Shown one piece after another: positions 16,997 through 26,108 of a stretch of DNA of 64,000 nucleotides. Below the pieces are notes generated by a model that had not been told where the DNA came from, did no database searches, and worked only from the letters and a program-made list of their open reading frames with translations. Each line of letters begins with the position of its first letter. The first letter of the stretch is position 1. Position numbers and translations under genes: made by a program. Origin of the DNA: Bacteroidetes bacterium UBA2475 (GTDB lineage Bacteria > Bacteroidota > Bacteroidia > B-17B0 > Aurantibacillaceae); assembly GCA_002342065.1 (NCBI GenBank), contig DDPF01000004.1, positions 248,001-312,000 on the forward strand. The letters run 5' to 3'.

Positions 16997-17473
16997 TTAA
17001 TCCCAAACCATTTTTTTCTTTCTGCTGGTAGATGATGCATCCGGATCTTCTTTTACTTCTTTAAAAAAATCTACATTAACTACAAGGTAGCTTTTTACAT
17101 TTTTACCTTTTAATTTTGCAGGTGTAAAACCAACCAATGTTTTTGAAACTCTAACCGCTTCTTTATCGCAATCTGCACAAGCACTTGCGGCTCCATCGAT
17201 TACAGCGTCTGTTAATTTTCCCGTTTGATCGATGGTTAATTTTACAGGGCATTTTAATGATGAGCCTTCTTTTAGTGAAGCCGGCATTGAAGTGTTTTTC
17301 TTTATTAAACTTTGCAAAGCATTGTCTCCTTCATTAAACACAGCTTTTTGATCAACAGTTGCGTAAATAGTTTCGTCAACTTTTTCTTTGCCTTTTCCTT
17401 TTTTATCTTTTTGAGCCATTAATGAAACACTCATAAAAAAGAAAATTATAATAATTTTAATAGATGCTTTCAT
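16997..17473 (-). CDS. Exported TonB C-terminal-domain-like protein inside the nuo operon
   Basis: A 158-residue protein with a Sec signal peptide (residues 1-20, ending SLMAQ). Residues about 50-140 resemble a TonB C-terminal domain: SLKCPVKLTIDQTGKLTDAV, later GFTPAKLKGKNVKSYLVVNV. It lacks an N-terminal membrane anchor and a proline-rich spacer, so it is not a complete TonB. A C-x2-C pair (CADCD) is present in the domain. The ATG follows the nuoF stop after 2 nt and the stop precedes the nuoG start by 24 nt, so it is embedded in the operon and almost certainly cotranslated with nuoF. A periplasmic TonB-like domain has no known role in complex I; function unknown. Confidence 0.75.
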   Translation of the reverse strand: MKASIKIIIIFFFMSVSLMAQKDKKGKGKEKVDETIYATVDQKAVFNEGDNALQSLIKKNTSMPASLKEGSSLKCPVKLTIDQTGKLTDAVIDGAASACADCDKEAVRVSKTLVGFTPAKLKGKNVKSYLVVNVDFFKEVKEDPDASSTSRKKKMVWD

Positions 17474-17475
17474 TA

Positions 17476-18813
17476 TTACGCGTTTACTTTATATAATTTA
17501 TTATAATGACTTACATCCACAAACTTTTTGCTTCTCGCAACATCTAAAAACTCTTGTTTAAAATGACGGATAGCTGCCGCAACAGGCCAGGCCGCTGCTT
17601 CACCTAAAGGACAAATTGTTTTTCCTTCTATTTTACTTTGAATATCCCAAAGCAGATCAACATCACTTTCGTTTGCTGTACCATTTAAAAATTTCTTTAA
17701 TATTTTTTCCATCCAACCTGTTCCTTCGCGACAAGGCGAACATTGTCCGCAACTTTCGTGATGATAAAAACGCGTGAAGGTGAAAAGATTTTTTACAATG
17801 CTCGTATCCTCATCCATTACAATAAATCCACCTGAGCCTAACATAGTACCAGTTACAAATCCGCCATCGGCTAAACTTTCGTAAGTCATTAAACGTGGTT
17901 CGCCTTTTGCGGTTTTTAAAATTAATTCTGTTGGAAGAATTGGAACTGAAGATCCCCCTGCAACAACTGCTTTCATTTTTTTGCCGTTGCGAATGCCACC
18001 GCAATACTCTTCACTATAAATAAATTCTTCTACAGGAAGTCCTAATTCAATTTCGTAAACACCCGGTTTATTAATATGACCTGAAGCAGAAATTAATTTT
18101 GTACCTGTGGATTTACCAATACCAATTTTTGCATAAGCTTCTCCTCCTTCGTTCACAATTGGAACAACAGCTGCAATTGTTTCTACGTTATTTACAACAG
18201 TTGGACAACCCCACACACCCGCAACCGCAGGAAATGGTGGCTTGATGCGCGGGTTACCACGTTTGCCTTCTAATGATTCTAATAACGCAGTTTCTTCGCC
18301 GCAAATATATGCGCCACCACCAACTTGTACATAACAATCATGTGAGAAACCAGTGCCTAAAATATTTTGTCCTAACCAACCCGCAGCATATGCTTCTGCT
18401 AATGCTTTTTCAACAATACGGGCAACATAAAAATATTCGCCGCGAATGTAGATGTAAGAAGTTTTTGCGCCAAGTGCATAAGAAGAAGTGATCATACCTT
18501 CAATTAAAGCATGAGGAATTACTTCCATCAAATAACGGTCTTTAAAAGTTCCTGGTTCTGATTCGTCAGCGTTACAAACTAAGTAACGGTTAACGCCTTC
18601 GGGCTTTGCTAAAAAGCTCCACTTTAATCCGGTTGGAAAACCAGCGCCACCACGACCACGCAAACCAGATTTTTTTACCTCATCGGTAACCTGGTCAGGT
18701 GTCATTGTTTTTAATGCTTTTTCTACAGAGGCGTAACCTCCATGCGCACGGTAAACTTCCAGAGTTGCTATCCCGGGAACTTTATCGTTATGTATCAATA
18801 ATTTTTTGCCCAT
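17476..18813 (-). CDS. nuoF: NADH-quinone oxidoreductase subunit F (FMN, NADH-binding)
   Basis: A 445-residue catalytic entry subunit. FMN/NADH-binding [18 protein letters not shown] is near residues 50-67; [14 protein letters not shown] follows. The [4Fe-4S] N3 motif [14 protein letters not shown] lies near residue 355, with the fourth ligand in [12 protein letters not shown] near 400. It oxidises NADH and passes electrons to FMN and N3. Its stop is 2 nt before the TonB-like gene. Confidence 0.97.
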   Translation of the reverse strand: MGKKLLIHNDKVPGIATLEVYRAHGGYASVEKALKTMTPDQVTDEVKKSGLRGRGGAGFPTGLKWSFLAKPEGVNRYLVCNADESEPGTFKDRYLMEVIPHALIEGMITSSYALGAKTSYIYIRGEYFYVARIVEKALAEAYAAGWLGQNILGTGFSHDCYVQVGGGAYICGEETALLESLEGKRGNPRIKPPFPAVAGVWGCPTVVNNVETIAAVVPIVNEGGEAYAKIGIGKSTGTKLISASGHINKPGVYEIELGLPVEEFIYSEEYCGGIRNGKKMKAVVAGGSSVPILPTELILKTAKGEPRLMTYESLADGGFVTGTMLGSGGFIVMDEDTSIVKNLFTFTRFYHHESCGQCSPCREGTGWMEKILKKFLNGTANESDVDLLWDIQSKIEGKTICPLGEAAAWPVAAAIRHFKQEFLDVARSKKFVDVSHYNKLYKVNA

Positions 18814-18827
18814 AATGCGGGGTTTAT

Positions 18828-19409
18828 TTACAATGTATTTTTATAATCTAAGTCAGTATAACTTTTTAATTTTCCTTCGCTTCGATAATCTTCAATAATT
18901 TTATCAACCTTATCGTAAGTTAAATTTTCATGGTAACTGGCTCCACATTGCAGCATAGGAGCTGTGCCACAAGAACCTAAACATTCTGCTACTTTTAATG
19001 AGAACATGCCGTCTTTTGTGGTTTCGCCAACTTTAATGTTTAATTTTTTCTCGATGTGTTTTACGATATCTTCTGCGCCGTTTAACCAGCAAGAACTTGT
19101 TTGACAAACTTCTAAAACACATTTGCCCATTGGCTTTAAATTATACATAGTATAAAATGAAGCTACTTCAAAAACTTCGATAGGTTTTATTTTTAAAATA
19201 TCTGCAACATAATCCATTGCCTCAGGACTTAACCATCCGCCAAATTCTGCTTGTGCAATATGTAATATTGGAAGCAAAGCAGATTTTTGTTTTCCTTCAG
19301 GATAGTGAGAGATAATTGTTTGCGCCTCTTGCATAGCCACATCGCTAAACTTAAGTGTAGCGCGTTTGGCTTTATCAAAATTTTGTGTTCCGTGTACTTG
19401 TGAACTCAT
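18828..19409 (-). CDS. nuoE: NADH-quinone oxidoreductase subunit E ([2Fe-2S])
   Basis: A 193-residue thioredoxin-fold subunit with cluster N1a ligands in CQTSSCWLNGA and CLGSCGTAPML. The N-terminal helical bundle (LPILHIAQAEFGGWLSPEAM) is typical. Slightly longer than E. coli NuoE at both ends. It follows nuoD after an 86-nt gap with an AT-rich inverted repeat. Confidence 0.96.
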   Translation of the reverse strand: MSSQVHGTQNFDKAKRATLKFSDVAMQEAQTIISHYPEGKQKSALLPILHIAQAEFGGWLSPEAMDYVADILKIKPIEVFEVASFYTMYNLKPMGKCVLEVCQTSSCWLNGAEDIVKHIEKKLNIKVGETTKDGMFSLKVAECLGSCGTAPMLQCGASYHENLTYDKVDKIIEDYRSEGKLKSYTDLDYKNTL

Positions 19410-19431
19410 ATTCTATTAATTATAAATTTTG

Positions 19432-19478
19432 AATTTTAAATGTTAGATTGTTTCTGTGTTTATTTATCATTTAAAATT
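19432..19478. repeat. AATTTTAAATG inverted repeat between nuoD and nuoE
   Basis: AATTTTAAATG (19432-19442) pairs perfectly with CATTTAAAATT (19468-19478) across a 25-nt loop. The same 11-mer pair occurs in the nuoA-nuoB gap at 21886-21918. Confidence 0.55.
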
Positions 19479-19495
19479 TATCATTCAACATCTCA

Positions 19496-20710
19496 TTAAG
19501 CGTCTAACTCACCAGCAATAACATTCATGCTACTCATAGTAATAATCGCATCAGAAAGCATAATGCCTTTTACCATTTCAGAATAAGCCTGGTAGTAAAT
19601 AAAACATGGTCTTCTAAAATGTAAACGATACGGTGTTCTTCCGCCATCACTTACTAAGTAAAACCCTAACTCACCATTTCCGCCTTCAACGCAATGATAT
19701 ACTTCTCCTTTAGGAACTTCGGTTTCACCCATCACAATTTTAAAGTGATAGATCAACGCTTCCATATTATTGTAAACTTCTTCTTTTGGTGGTAAATAAA
19801 ATTCCGGAAGATCTGCGTGAAAAGGTTGATCCTTCGGCATATTTTTTATGGCCTGCTCAATAATTTTTAAGCTCTGCCACATTTCTTCCTGGCGTACCAT
19901 AAAGCGATCATATGTATCACCTGCTGTTCCGATCGGAATAATGAAATCAAAATCCTGGTAAGATGAATATGGTGTTGCAACACGCACATCATAATCTACA
20001 CCTGCCGCGCGTAAGTTTGGCCCGGTAAAACTATATTCAAGCGCCATCTTCGCACTTATTGGTCCGCAGTTAACTGTGCGGTCCATAAAAATTTTATTAC
20101 GTTCTAATAAATTCGAGAATTCTTTTAATGCTTTTGGGTACTCTTTTAAAAAGTTGTGGATCTGATCCCATGTAGTTTTACTCCACTCTCTTTCAAAACC
20201 ACCAATGCGGCCAATGTTTGTTGTTAAGCGTGCGCCACAAATACCTTCATAGATATCATATATTTTTTCGCGCCATTGAAAGATGTACAAGAAACCTGTC
20301 ATAGCGCCTGTATCAACACCAATAACCGAATTACAAACCAAGTGATCGGCAATACGCGCCAATTCCATAATAATAACGCGCATATAATCTACACGTTTTG
20401 GAACGGTGCAACCAATTAATTTTTCCACCGTCATATGCCAACCCATATTATTAATTGGCGATGAACAATAATTTAAACGATCGGTAATTGGAGTAATTTG
20501 ATTGTAAGGCCTGCGCTCTGCTAATTTTTCAAAAGCACGGTGAATATATCCAACGGTTGGCTCTGCTTCATGAATGATTTCGCCATCCATTTTTAAAATG
20601 TTCTGGAAAATACCATGCGTTGCAGGATGTGTAGGACCAAGATTAAGAATGGAATATTCTTTTTCTATTGTTTCTTCCGATTCAGGAATAATATTTTCTT
20701 TTTTACTCAT
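19496..20710 (-). CDS. nuoD: NADH-quinone oxidoreductase subunit D
   Basis: A 404-residue 49-kDa-type subunit that with NuoB forms the quinone site. Family signatures: LGPTHPATHGIFQNILKMDG near residue 27, HRAFEKLAERRPYNQ, and GEVYHCVEGGNGELGFYLVS followed by GRTPYRLHFRRP near the C-terminus. It is a separate gene from nuoC, unlike the fused nuoCD of E. coli. ATG at 20710. Confidence 0.97.
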   Translation of the reverse strand: MSKKENIIPESEETIEKEYSILNLGPTHPATHGIFQNILKMDGEIIHEAEPTVGYIHRAFEKLAERRPYNQITPITDRLNYCSSPINNMGWHMTVEKLIGCTVPKRVDYMRVIIMELARIADHLVCNSVIGVDTGAMTGFLYIFQWREKIYDIYEGICGARLTTNIGRIGGFEREWSKTTWDQIHNFLKEYPKALKEFSNLLERNKIFMDRTVNCGPISAKMALEYSFTGPNLRAAGVDYDVRVATPYSSYQDFDFIIPIGTAGDTYDRFMVRQEEMWQSLKIIEQAIKNMPKDQPFHADLPEFYLPPKEEVYNNMEALIYHFKIVMGETEVPKGEVYHCVEGGNGELGFYLVSDGGRTPYRLHFRRPCFIYYQAYSEMVKGIMLSDAIITMSSMNVIAGELDA

Positions 20711-20724
20711 CTTACTTATTAAGT

Positions 20725-20775
20725 CAAAATTTATAATTCAAAATTTAAAAGACTTTTTAATTTTAAATTATGCAT
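20725..20775. repeat. AT-rich imperfect inverted repeat between nuoC and nuoD
   Basis: The 77-nt gap is almost entirely A and T. AAAATTTATAATTCAAAATT on the left can pair imperfectly with TTTTTAATTTTAAATTATGC on the right. It resembles the other nuo gap repeats but has no perfect core. Confidence 0.35.
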
Positions 20776-20787
20776 TATTAATTCGTT

Positions 20788-21288
20788 TTATCGTCCAAAC
20801 ATTTTATCGTCCTTGTCATCACGCGACTGGTCTTCTAACGGATACTCTTTTCTCATTGGAAAAATATCCATTTCATCTACATTTAAAATGCGTTTTAATT
20901 TTGGATGTCCTTTAAATCTTACGCCGTAAAAATCAAATGTCTCGCGCTCCATCCAATTGGCTCCGGGCCAAATGTCAGTTGCAGTTGGTATCTCAGGTTT
21001 ATTAATATCAAAATAAGTTCTAATTCTTACGCGATAATTTTTTGGCATGTTGTGTAAGTGATAGATCACGCCTAATTGTTTTTCATCTGCTGTTTGAAAA
21101 CCGGTAAGGTCTGTCAAAAAATGAAAATTTAATTCTTCGTCGTTCTTTAAAAATTCCAACACTTCGTGAATGTTGTCTTTCTTAATTGTAAACGAAGGAA
21201 AATCATAAGCAAGATCTGACGATTCAATTACATCAGGAAATTTTGCACTGATCTTTTCGTTTAGTTTTTTAAATAAGTCTTCGTTCAT
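20788..21288 (-). CDS. nuoC: NADH-quinone oxidoreductase subunit C
   Basis: A 166-residue 30-kDa-type subunit. Signature: ETFDFYGVRFKGHPKLKRIL near residues 112-131, then MRKEYPLEDQSRDDKDDKMF at the C-terminus. It sits between nuoB (10 nt) and nuoD and binds the latter in the connecting module. Confidence 0.96.
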   Translation of the reverse strand: MNEDLFKKLNEKISAKFPDVIESSDLAYDFPSFTIKKDNIHEVLEFLKNDEELNFHFLTDLTGFQTADEKQLGVIYHLHNMPKNYRVRIRTYFDINKPEIPTATDIWPGANWMERETFDFYGVRFKGHPKLKRILNVDEMDIFPMRKEYPLEDQSRDDKDDKMFGR

Positions 21289-21298
21289 TTCTAAAATT

Positions 21299-21862
21299 TT
21301 ATTCTAACCCGTAACTGTTAAGCATTTTTTTGTATTCATCTGAGTTACGTCTTCTAAAAGATTCGTTCTTAGCTAATTCCTGGATCTTGATAATACCATC
21401 AATAATTTGTTCAGGACGAGGAGGACAACCCGGAACATAAACGTCAACCGGAATAATTCTGTCTATACCTTGTAAAACACTGTATGTATCAAAAATACCG
21501 CCGCTGCTTGCGCATGCACCAACTGAAAGAACCCATTTTGGTTCTGCCATTTGATCATAAACCTGTCTTAGTGTTGGTCCCATTTTTTTAGCGATAGTTC
21601 CCATTACCATTAAAAGATCGGCCTGGCGAGGCGAGAAGCTTAAACGCTCGGCACCAAAACGACCTAAGTCGTAATTAGAAGCCATAGTGGCCATAAATTC
21701 AATACCGCAGCAAGATGTTGCGAAAGGCAGTGGCCATAAAGAGTTTGCTCTTGCCAACCCGATAACATCTTCTAATTTAGAAGCAAAAAATCCGGGACCT
21801 TCAAGCCCTTCGGGACTTTTAGCTATCTCTAATTTTGTTCTTTTTATAATTTCTTTTGCCAT
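21299..21862 (-). CDS. nuoB: NADH-quinone oxidoreductase subunit B (cluster N2)
   Basis: A 187-residue subunit holding terminal cluster N2. The tandem cysteines are in FATSCCGIEFMAT, with the other ligands in SVGACASSGG and VPGCPPRPEQIIDG. It reduces quinone together with NuoD. ATG at 21862; an 81-nt gap with inverted repeats separates it from nuoA. Confidence 0.97.
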   Translation of the reverse strand: MAKEIIKRTKLEIAKSPEGLEGPGFFASKLEDVIGLARANSLWPLPFATSCCGIEFMATMASNYDLGRFGAERLSFSPRQADLLMVMGTIAKKMGPTLRQVYDQMAEPKWVLSVGACASSGGIFDTYSVLQGIDRIIPVDVYVPGCPPRPEQIIDGIIKIQELAKNESFRRRNSDEYKKMLNSYGLE

Positions 21863-21871
21863 CTTCTTAAA

Positions 21872-21918
21872 AATTTTAAATGTTGAATTTTAAATGTTGA
21901 ATTATTTCATTTAAAATT
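21872..21918. repeat. AATTTTAAATG repeats between nuoA and nuoB
   Basis: AATTTTAAATGTTG occurs twice in tandem (21872-21885 and 21886-21899). The second copy pairs perfectly over 11 bp with CATTTAAAATT at 21908-21918 (11-nt loop). The same 11-mer pair lies in the nuoD-nuoE gap. Confidence 0.55.
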
Positions 21919-21943
21919 TAGCATTGATCATTTAGCATTTAAT

Positions 21944-22318
21944 TTACTCTTCCCACTTTAACGCTTTTTTAGAGAGCATATAGTAAAAGCCCACTAATAA
22001 CAAGGCAATAAAGCTAAACACCTCAATCACTCCTAACATACCTAATTCCTTAAAATTTACTGCCCATGGATACATAAAAATAACCTCTATGTCGAAAAGC
22101 ACAAATAAAATAGCCACTAAAAAGTATTTAATTGAGAAAGGTAAACGCGCGTTACCCTGCGATTCAACGCCGCACTCAAAAGAATCTAACTTAATTTTTG
22201 TTTTACGTTTTGGGCCTAAAAAGTGCGTAGCGACCATGGTTGTGACCACAAAACCCATAGCCACTAAAAACATTAGTACAATAGGGATATATGCAACAGG
22301 AGATGAGTCGGAAGTCAT
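21944..22318 (-). CDS. nuoA: NADH-quinone oxidoreductase subunit A
   Basis: A 124-residue, three-helix membrane subunit and first gene of the nuo operon. Signature: KLDSFECGVESQGNARLPFS with the conserved Cys of the quinone-site loop, then KYFLVAILFVLFDIEVIFMY. ATG at 22318 follows a weak candidate promoter. Confidence 0.96.
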   Translation of the reverse strand: MTSDSSPVAYIPIVLMFLVAMGFVVTTMVATHFLGPKRKTKIKLDSFECGVESQGNARLPFSIKYFLVAILFVLFDIEVIFMYPWAVNFKELGMLGVIEVFSFIALLLVGFYYMLSKKALKWEE

Positions 22319-22339
22319 AAATATTATTGTTTTAGACTG

Positions 22340-22370
22340 TAAGATTAACGAATTTTATAGAAATCGTCAA
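22340..22370 (-). promoter_or_regulatory. Weak candidate promoter for the nuo operon
   Basis: Reading the minus strand, TTG (22370-22368) is followed after 20 nt by TAATCTTA (22347-22340), two mismatches from TAnnTTTG. The nuoA ATG is 21 nt further on. Spacing is right but the -7 match is poor. Confidence 0.3.
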
Positions 22371-22410
22371 ACAATTCTATCTAAAAAATAACATTTATTT
22401 AAAGGCAATT

Positions 22411-25400
22411 TTATTGCTTGATAAATTTGTAAACTGCCTGTTTATTGCCCTGCGTTAAATTTAAAAAATAAACCCCATTTGCCAGATTTTGCGTAGAGAT
22501 GCGGGTTTCGTTACCAGTTCCTGATCTTATAGCTGATTTAACAACAATTTGCCCCAGTTCATTCTGAATTTCATATTTTGTCTCTTCGCTCACCGTATCT
22601 TCAAAAACAAGTCTAAGTTCATCCTTTACAGGGTTTGGACCAATAATTATGTTTGAAAAAACAGAAGAAAATTCAGCTAAGCCTACACCTGTTATTTGTA
22701 GTGCCTGTGAAGATGCTAAACAGTTACCATTAGCTACCCAAACACTGTAATATCCATCAGCAGTAGGCGTAAATGTGCTGGATGTAGCCCCAACTATTGG
22801 ACTTCCATTTAAATACCACTGGTAAGTACTTGCCGTAACAGTTGTGCTTAAATAGCCCGACATAACAATAACTGTAGGTGTTTGCGGGGGCGCACTTACA
22901 AAAAGTGTTGAACTACCTGTTACATTACACGCGCCTAAAGAAGCCGTAAAGTTATAAACCGCATCTACGGTGTTTGAAACTCCAATAGACAGGCCTTGCT
23001 GGCCGGTATCCCAATTAACTAAATTAGCATTTGTGTTCACACTTATAAACCCTGTTTGGTTTGTGCAAACAGAAGCTGTAATAGGTGAAACTGTTGGTGA
23101 AGATACTATTGATACTGTAGAAAAATAAGGCGCACTTGACCCGTTACCATTTGTTGCAACTAATGCAATTGTATAAATTCCGGTTGCCGTAAAGGTTACC
23201 ATTGGGTTTTGAACTGTAGATGTAGCAGGCGCTCCGCCAGGAAAACTCCAGCCCCATGAAGTAGGAACGTTTGCGGAAACATCGTTAAATTGTAATGCAG
23301 TATTTATACAACCAGGAGAAAATGCGGCGCTAAATGCTGCGAATGGCGCGGCAGTAGGGTTGCTGTAAAGAGCTGTTTCCCACACACCACGAGCGTAAGT
23401 TGAAGCTCTTAATTTACCGGTAGGATAATAGATCTCCATATCACTTACTACAACATTTGGAAGGCCCGTCATATAAGGCATCCAGCTTGACATGCTTGCT
23501 TCACGATAATAAACACCCATATCTGTTCCAACATATAATGCCTGTGGCGAATTTTTTGTGTAAACAATACAATTTGCCGGAATATTTGGTAAACCTGCTG
23601 AATAATTTGTCCACGTTGCACCTCCGTTATTTGAAGCAAATACTTTTGTTCCAGAAGTGTAACCCGATACGGTAACGTAAATTTGATTTGGATTTAAATT
23701 ATCCATTGCAAGATCGGTAATTTGATTTGTACCAATAGGCAAACCCGTAGAAACAATTGACCAGTTTACACCACCATTTGTTGTTCTCCAAACTCCACCG
23801 GGTGAGGTAGCATAAATAAAGTTGTTATTCGAAGGGCAAACTTCTATTTCATCCAAGGTTGCGCCAATATTTCCTAGTTGCGTCCATATTGTGCCCTGAT
23901 TGGTAGATTTAAATACTTGTTGATAGCCACAATAAAATGTGTTTTGAACTTGTGGATCCTGAACAATAGGCGCAAGCCAAGGCCCGGTTCCTGTTAAGCC
24001 ATTTGTAATACCAACAAACGAAGCGCCTCCATTTGTTGATCTTGCAAAATTGCCATTTTGTGATGATGCAATGATCAAATTGTTATTGTTCCAATCAATA
24101 AAACAATCCATTCCGTCGCCGCCATATATTTCATTCCAAATGGCGCCATTAGAAAGGTTTGATCCATTATCCTGATGGCCTGTTACAATTCTTGCAGGGT
24201 TAGATGCAGAAAGTCCCAATCTATAAATTTGTGCAATATTCATGTTGCCATTAATGGTGGTCCATGAAGATCCATTATTTGTTGTGCGAGCAATTCCACC
24301 ATCAGTTCCTAAATAACATGTAGTGCCCGAAGTGTAATAAACAACGTGTAGATCGGCATGTACGTAAGGCTTACCGCCACCGCCATACCAATGCGAATTT
24401 AATGTCCATGTTGAGCCGCCGTTAACAGATTTCCAGGTATTAACACCACCGGCAATTATTTCATTTGCGTTTGTTGGTGATGCGTCTATCGCAATATCAT
24501 ACCACGCCTGGCCGCCCACGTCAGAACCAGTGGTGCTCCACCCCATAATATTTGGGGAACTGCTCATTAAGGTCCAGCTTGTGCCGGTGTTAGTTGAACG
24601 ATATAACCCACCAAAACCATTGTTGGTAGCACCTACCATAATATAAACATAATTATTATTAGCAGGAGTAACCGCTAAAGATAAACGCGTGCTTGATAAT
24701 GAACTTGCAGAAACAGGGATCGCTGTAAATGAGGCACCGCCATTTGTAGACCGCGAAAATCCGCCATTTGTAACAAGGTAAATAGTAGTTGTATCACCCG
24801 GGCGATATTCTGCGTCTACATAATTACCGTTTGCAACCAAACTCCAGTTGTTTCCTCCATCTAAAGAGCGATAAGCTCCAGCATTGGAGGCAACGATCAT
24901 TGTGTTTGGATTAACGGGATTAATTAACAACCTGTAAATACGGCGTAATTGAGAGGTTTGCCATGTAAGGCCTGTTGGGCCCCATGTTTGCCCACCATCA
25001 CCAGACCTCAACACTCCTGTAGAATGTGTGTCACCGGCATCTTTATCGCCGGTTGAAACAAAAATGATATTTGTATTAAGTGGATTAACAGCAATGTCAG
25101 AAATTCCACAAGATGCAAACTGATCGGTGGTAGTTGTATAACTTGTTCCACCATTATTGCTCATCCAAAAGCCACCTGCAGCAGCACCTACATAAATGGT
25201 GTTAGGGTCTCCCGGTTTTACTTGAATACACTGTAACCTACCCGCATCGCCACCGGTTGGCGATCCAAAAGGCCCAAGTGGAACCCAATTAGCGGTAGTT
25301 GCACTTGTAGCAGCGTTGTTCATTAATTTTTGTTCTGGATTTTCCTGTAAATGTTTTTGAAATTGTTCGTAAGCATAACTGCGCGACGCAAATTTCATTT

Positions 25401-25620
25401 CGCCAGTTGGATAAACACGCGGCTCAACAAACCATTGCCATCTTCTAAATGCTTTGTATCCTTTTCCTCTTTCATAAGTTTTATCTTTCCAGTAATTGTC
25501 AAATTCTTTTACGATATCATAATAATTCGCATTTGGATCGCGCATCATTTCTGTCCATTTTTGAGCGAATGAATTATTAAAGCATAGGCCTACTATAAAA
25601 AGAAGTATAAATTTTTTCAT
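22411..25620 (-). CDS. Large secreted protein: BNR/Asp-box beta-propeller, PKD domain, T9SS sorting domain
   Basis: A 1069-residue exported protein. Residues 1-19 are a signal peptide. Residues about 110-750 contain many VPS10/sialidase-type repeats with Asp-box motifs such as SGDGGQTWG, STNGGASF and TTNGGVNWS, plus IAVNPLNTNIIFVSTGD blades. They imply one or two beta-propellers. A PKD domain follows near 755-845 (FNDVSANVPTSWGWSFPGG), then an Ig-like segment with YQWYLNGSPIVGATSSTF. The last 80 residues are a T9SS type A sorting domain (GPNPVKDELRLVFED, LANGVYFLNLT, final KFIKQ). The lack of the glycoside-hydrolase Arg/FRIP pattern makes sialidase activity unlikely; adhesion or peptidase-accessory roles are possible. 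Monocistronic, upstream of nuoA on the same strand. Confidence 0.85.
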   Translation of the reverse strand: MKKFILLFIVGLCFNNSFAQKWTEMMRDPNANYYDIVKEFDNYWKDKTYERGKGYKAFRRWQWFVEPRVYPTGEMKFASRSYAYEQFQKHLQENPEQKLMNNAATSATTANWVPLGPFGSPTGGDAGRLQCIQVKPGDPNTIYVGAAAGGFWMSNNGGTSYTTTTDQFASCGISDIAVNPLNTNIIFVSTGDKDAGDTHSTGVLRSGDGGQTWGPTGLTWQTSQLRRIYRLLINPVNPNTMIVASNAGAYRSLDGGNNWSLVANGNYVDAEYRPGDTTTIYLVTNGGFSRSTNGGASFTAIPVSASSLSSTRLSLAVTPANNNYVYIMVGATNNGFGGLYRSTNTGTSWTLMSSSPNIMGWSTTGSDVGGQAWYDIAIDASPTNANEIIAGGVNTWKSVNGGSTWTLNSHWYGGGGKPYVHADLHVVYYTSGTTCYLGTDGGIARTTNNGSSWTTINGNMNIAQIYRLGLSASNPARIVTGHQDNGSNLSNGAIWNEIYGGDGMDCFIDWNNNNLIIASSQNGNFARSTNGGASFVGITNGLTGTGPWLAPIVQDPQVQNTFYCGYQQVFKSTNQGTIWTQLGNIGATLDEIEVCPSNNNFIYATSPGGVWRTTNGGVNWSIVSTGLPIGTNQITDLAMDNLNPNQIYVTVSGYTSGTKVFASNNGGATWTNYSAGLPNIPANCIVYTKNSPQALYVGTDMGVYYREASMSSWMPYMTGLPNVVVSDMEIYYPTGKLRASTYARGVWETALYSNPTAAPFAAFSAAFSPGCINTALQFNDVSANVPTSWGWSFPGGAPATSTVQNPMVTFTATGIYTIALVATNGNGSSAPYFSTVSIVSSPTVSPITASVCTNQTGFISVNTNANLVNWDTGQQGLSIGVSNTVDAVYNFTASLGACNVTGSSTLFVSAPPQTPTVIVMSGYLSTTVTASTYQWYLNGSPIVGATSSTFTPTADGYYSVWVANGNCLASSQALQITGVGLAEFSSVFSNIIIGPNPVKDELRLVFEDTVSEETKYEIQNELGQIVVKSAIRSGTGNETRISTQNLANGVYFLNLTQGNKQAVYKFIKQ

Positions 25621-25792
25621 GTTTGATGTTTTCTGTTTCTGGAAAATGATTGAGGAAATAAAGTTAAGCTATTTAAGTTAAAAAATACTTGCCTTTTACA
25701 GGCTATTGTTGCCTTTCAAAGAAAAATTTAAAAAATATTTTCCTAAATTATTTAGGTTTCACGTTGGCTTGAGGCTAATTAAGCGTTTATTT

Positions 25793-25822
25793 TTGCTTTT
25801 AAGCCAATATTTAATACCTTTG
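25793..25822 (+). promoter_or_regulatory. Bacteroidota-type promoter of tatA
   Basis: TTG (25793-25795), 19-nt spacer, TACCTTTG (25815-25822): a perfect match to TTG-N19-21-TAnnTTTG. The tatA ATG lies 18 nt after the -7 box. The best promoter match in the window. Confidence 0.6.
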
Positions 25823-25840
25823 TGGTCAATAATTTAAAAC

Positions 25841-26035
25841 ATGACACCAACATTCATTTTAGGTATTTTAGGGGGCTTAGGTGCGCCAGAGATCATTATC
25901 ATTTTAGTAATTGTTTTATTAATGTTCGGCGGTAAAAAAATTCCGGAATTAATGAAAGGCCTTGGAAGAGGTATAAAAGATTTTAAAGATGCCAGCAAAG
26001 GCAACACTGATAATTCTGAAATAGAGAAAAAGTAA
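25841..26035 (+). CDS. tatA: Twin-arginine translocase subunit TatA/TatE
   Basis: A 64-residue TatA-type protein: short N-terminus, one transmembrane helix (residues about 14-31, [15 protein letters not shown]), the hinge [14 protein letters not shown], then an amphipathic helix ([11 protein letters not shown]) and an acidic tail. It oligomerises with TatC to move folded proteins across the inner membrane. The glycine and Phe-Gly positions before the amphipathic helix are intact. tatC is not adjacent, which is usual in Bacteroidota. It may serve the RR-signal superoxide dismutase at 5445. Confidence 0.93.
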   Translation: MTPTFILGILGGLGAPEIIIILVIVLLMFGGKKIPELMKGLGRGIKDFKDASKGNTDNSEIEKK

Positions 26036-26054
26036 TTTTATTATTTATAACTTT

Positions 26055-26084
26055 AAAGCGTTATTCAAACATGAGTAACGCTTT
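26055..26084 (+). terminator. Terminator or attenuator between tatA and gatA
   Basis: A perfect 9-bp stem AAAGCGTTA (26055-26063) / TAACGCTTT (26076-26084), 12-nt loop, followed by TTGTTGTTTTT. It lies 20 nt after the tatA stop and 24 nt before the gatA start. Confidence 0.6.
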
Positions 26085-26108
26085 TGTTGTTTTTAAAAAC
26101 CAGATCAC

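Noticed and set aside
22411..25620. Sialidase
   Set aside because: Asp-box repeats are present but the catalytic arginine/Tyr/Glu set and FRIP motif are not evident.
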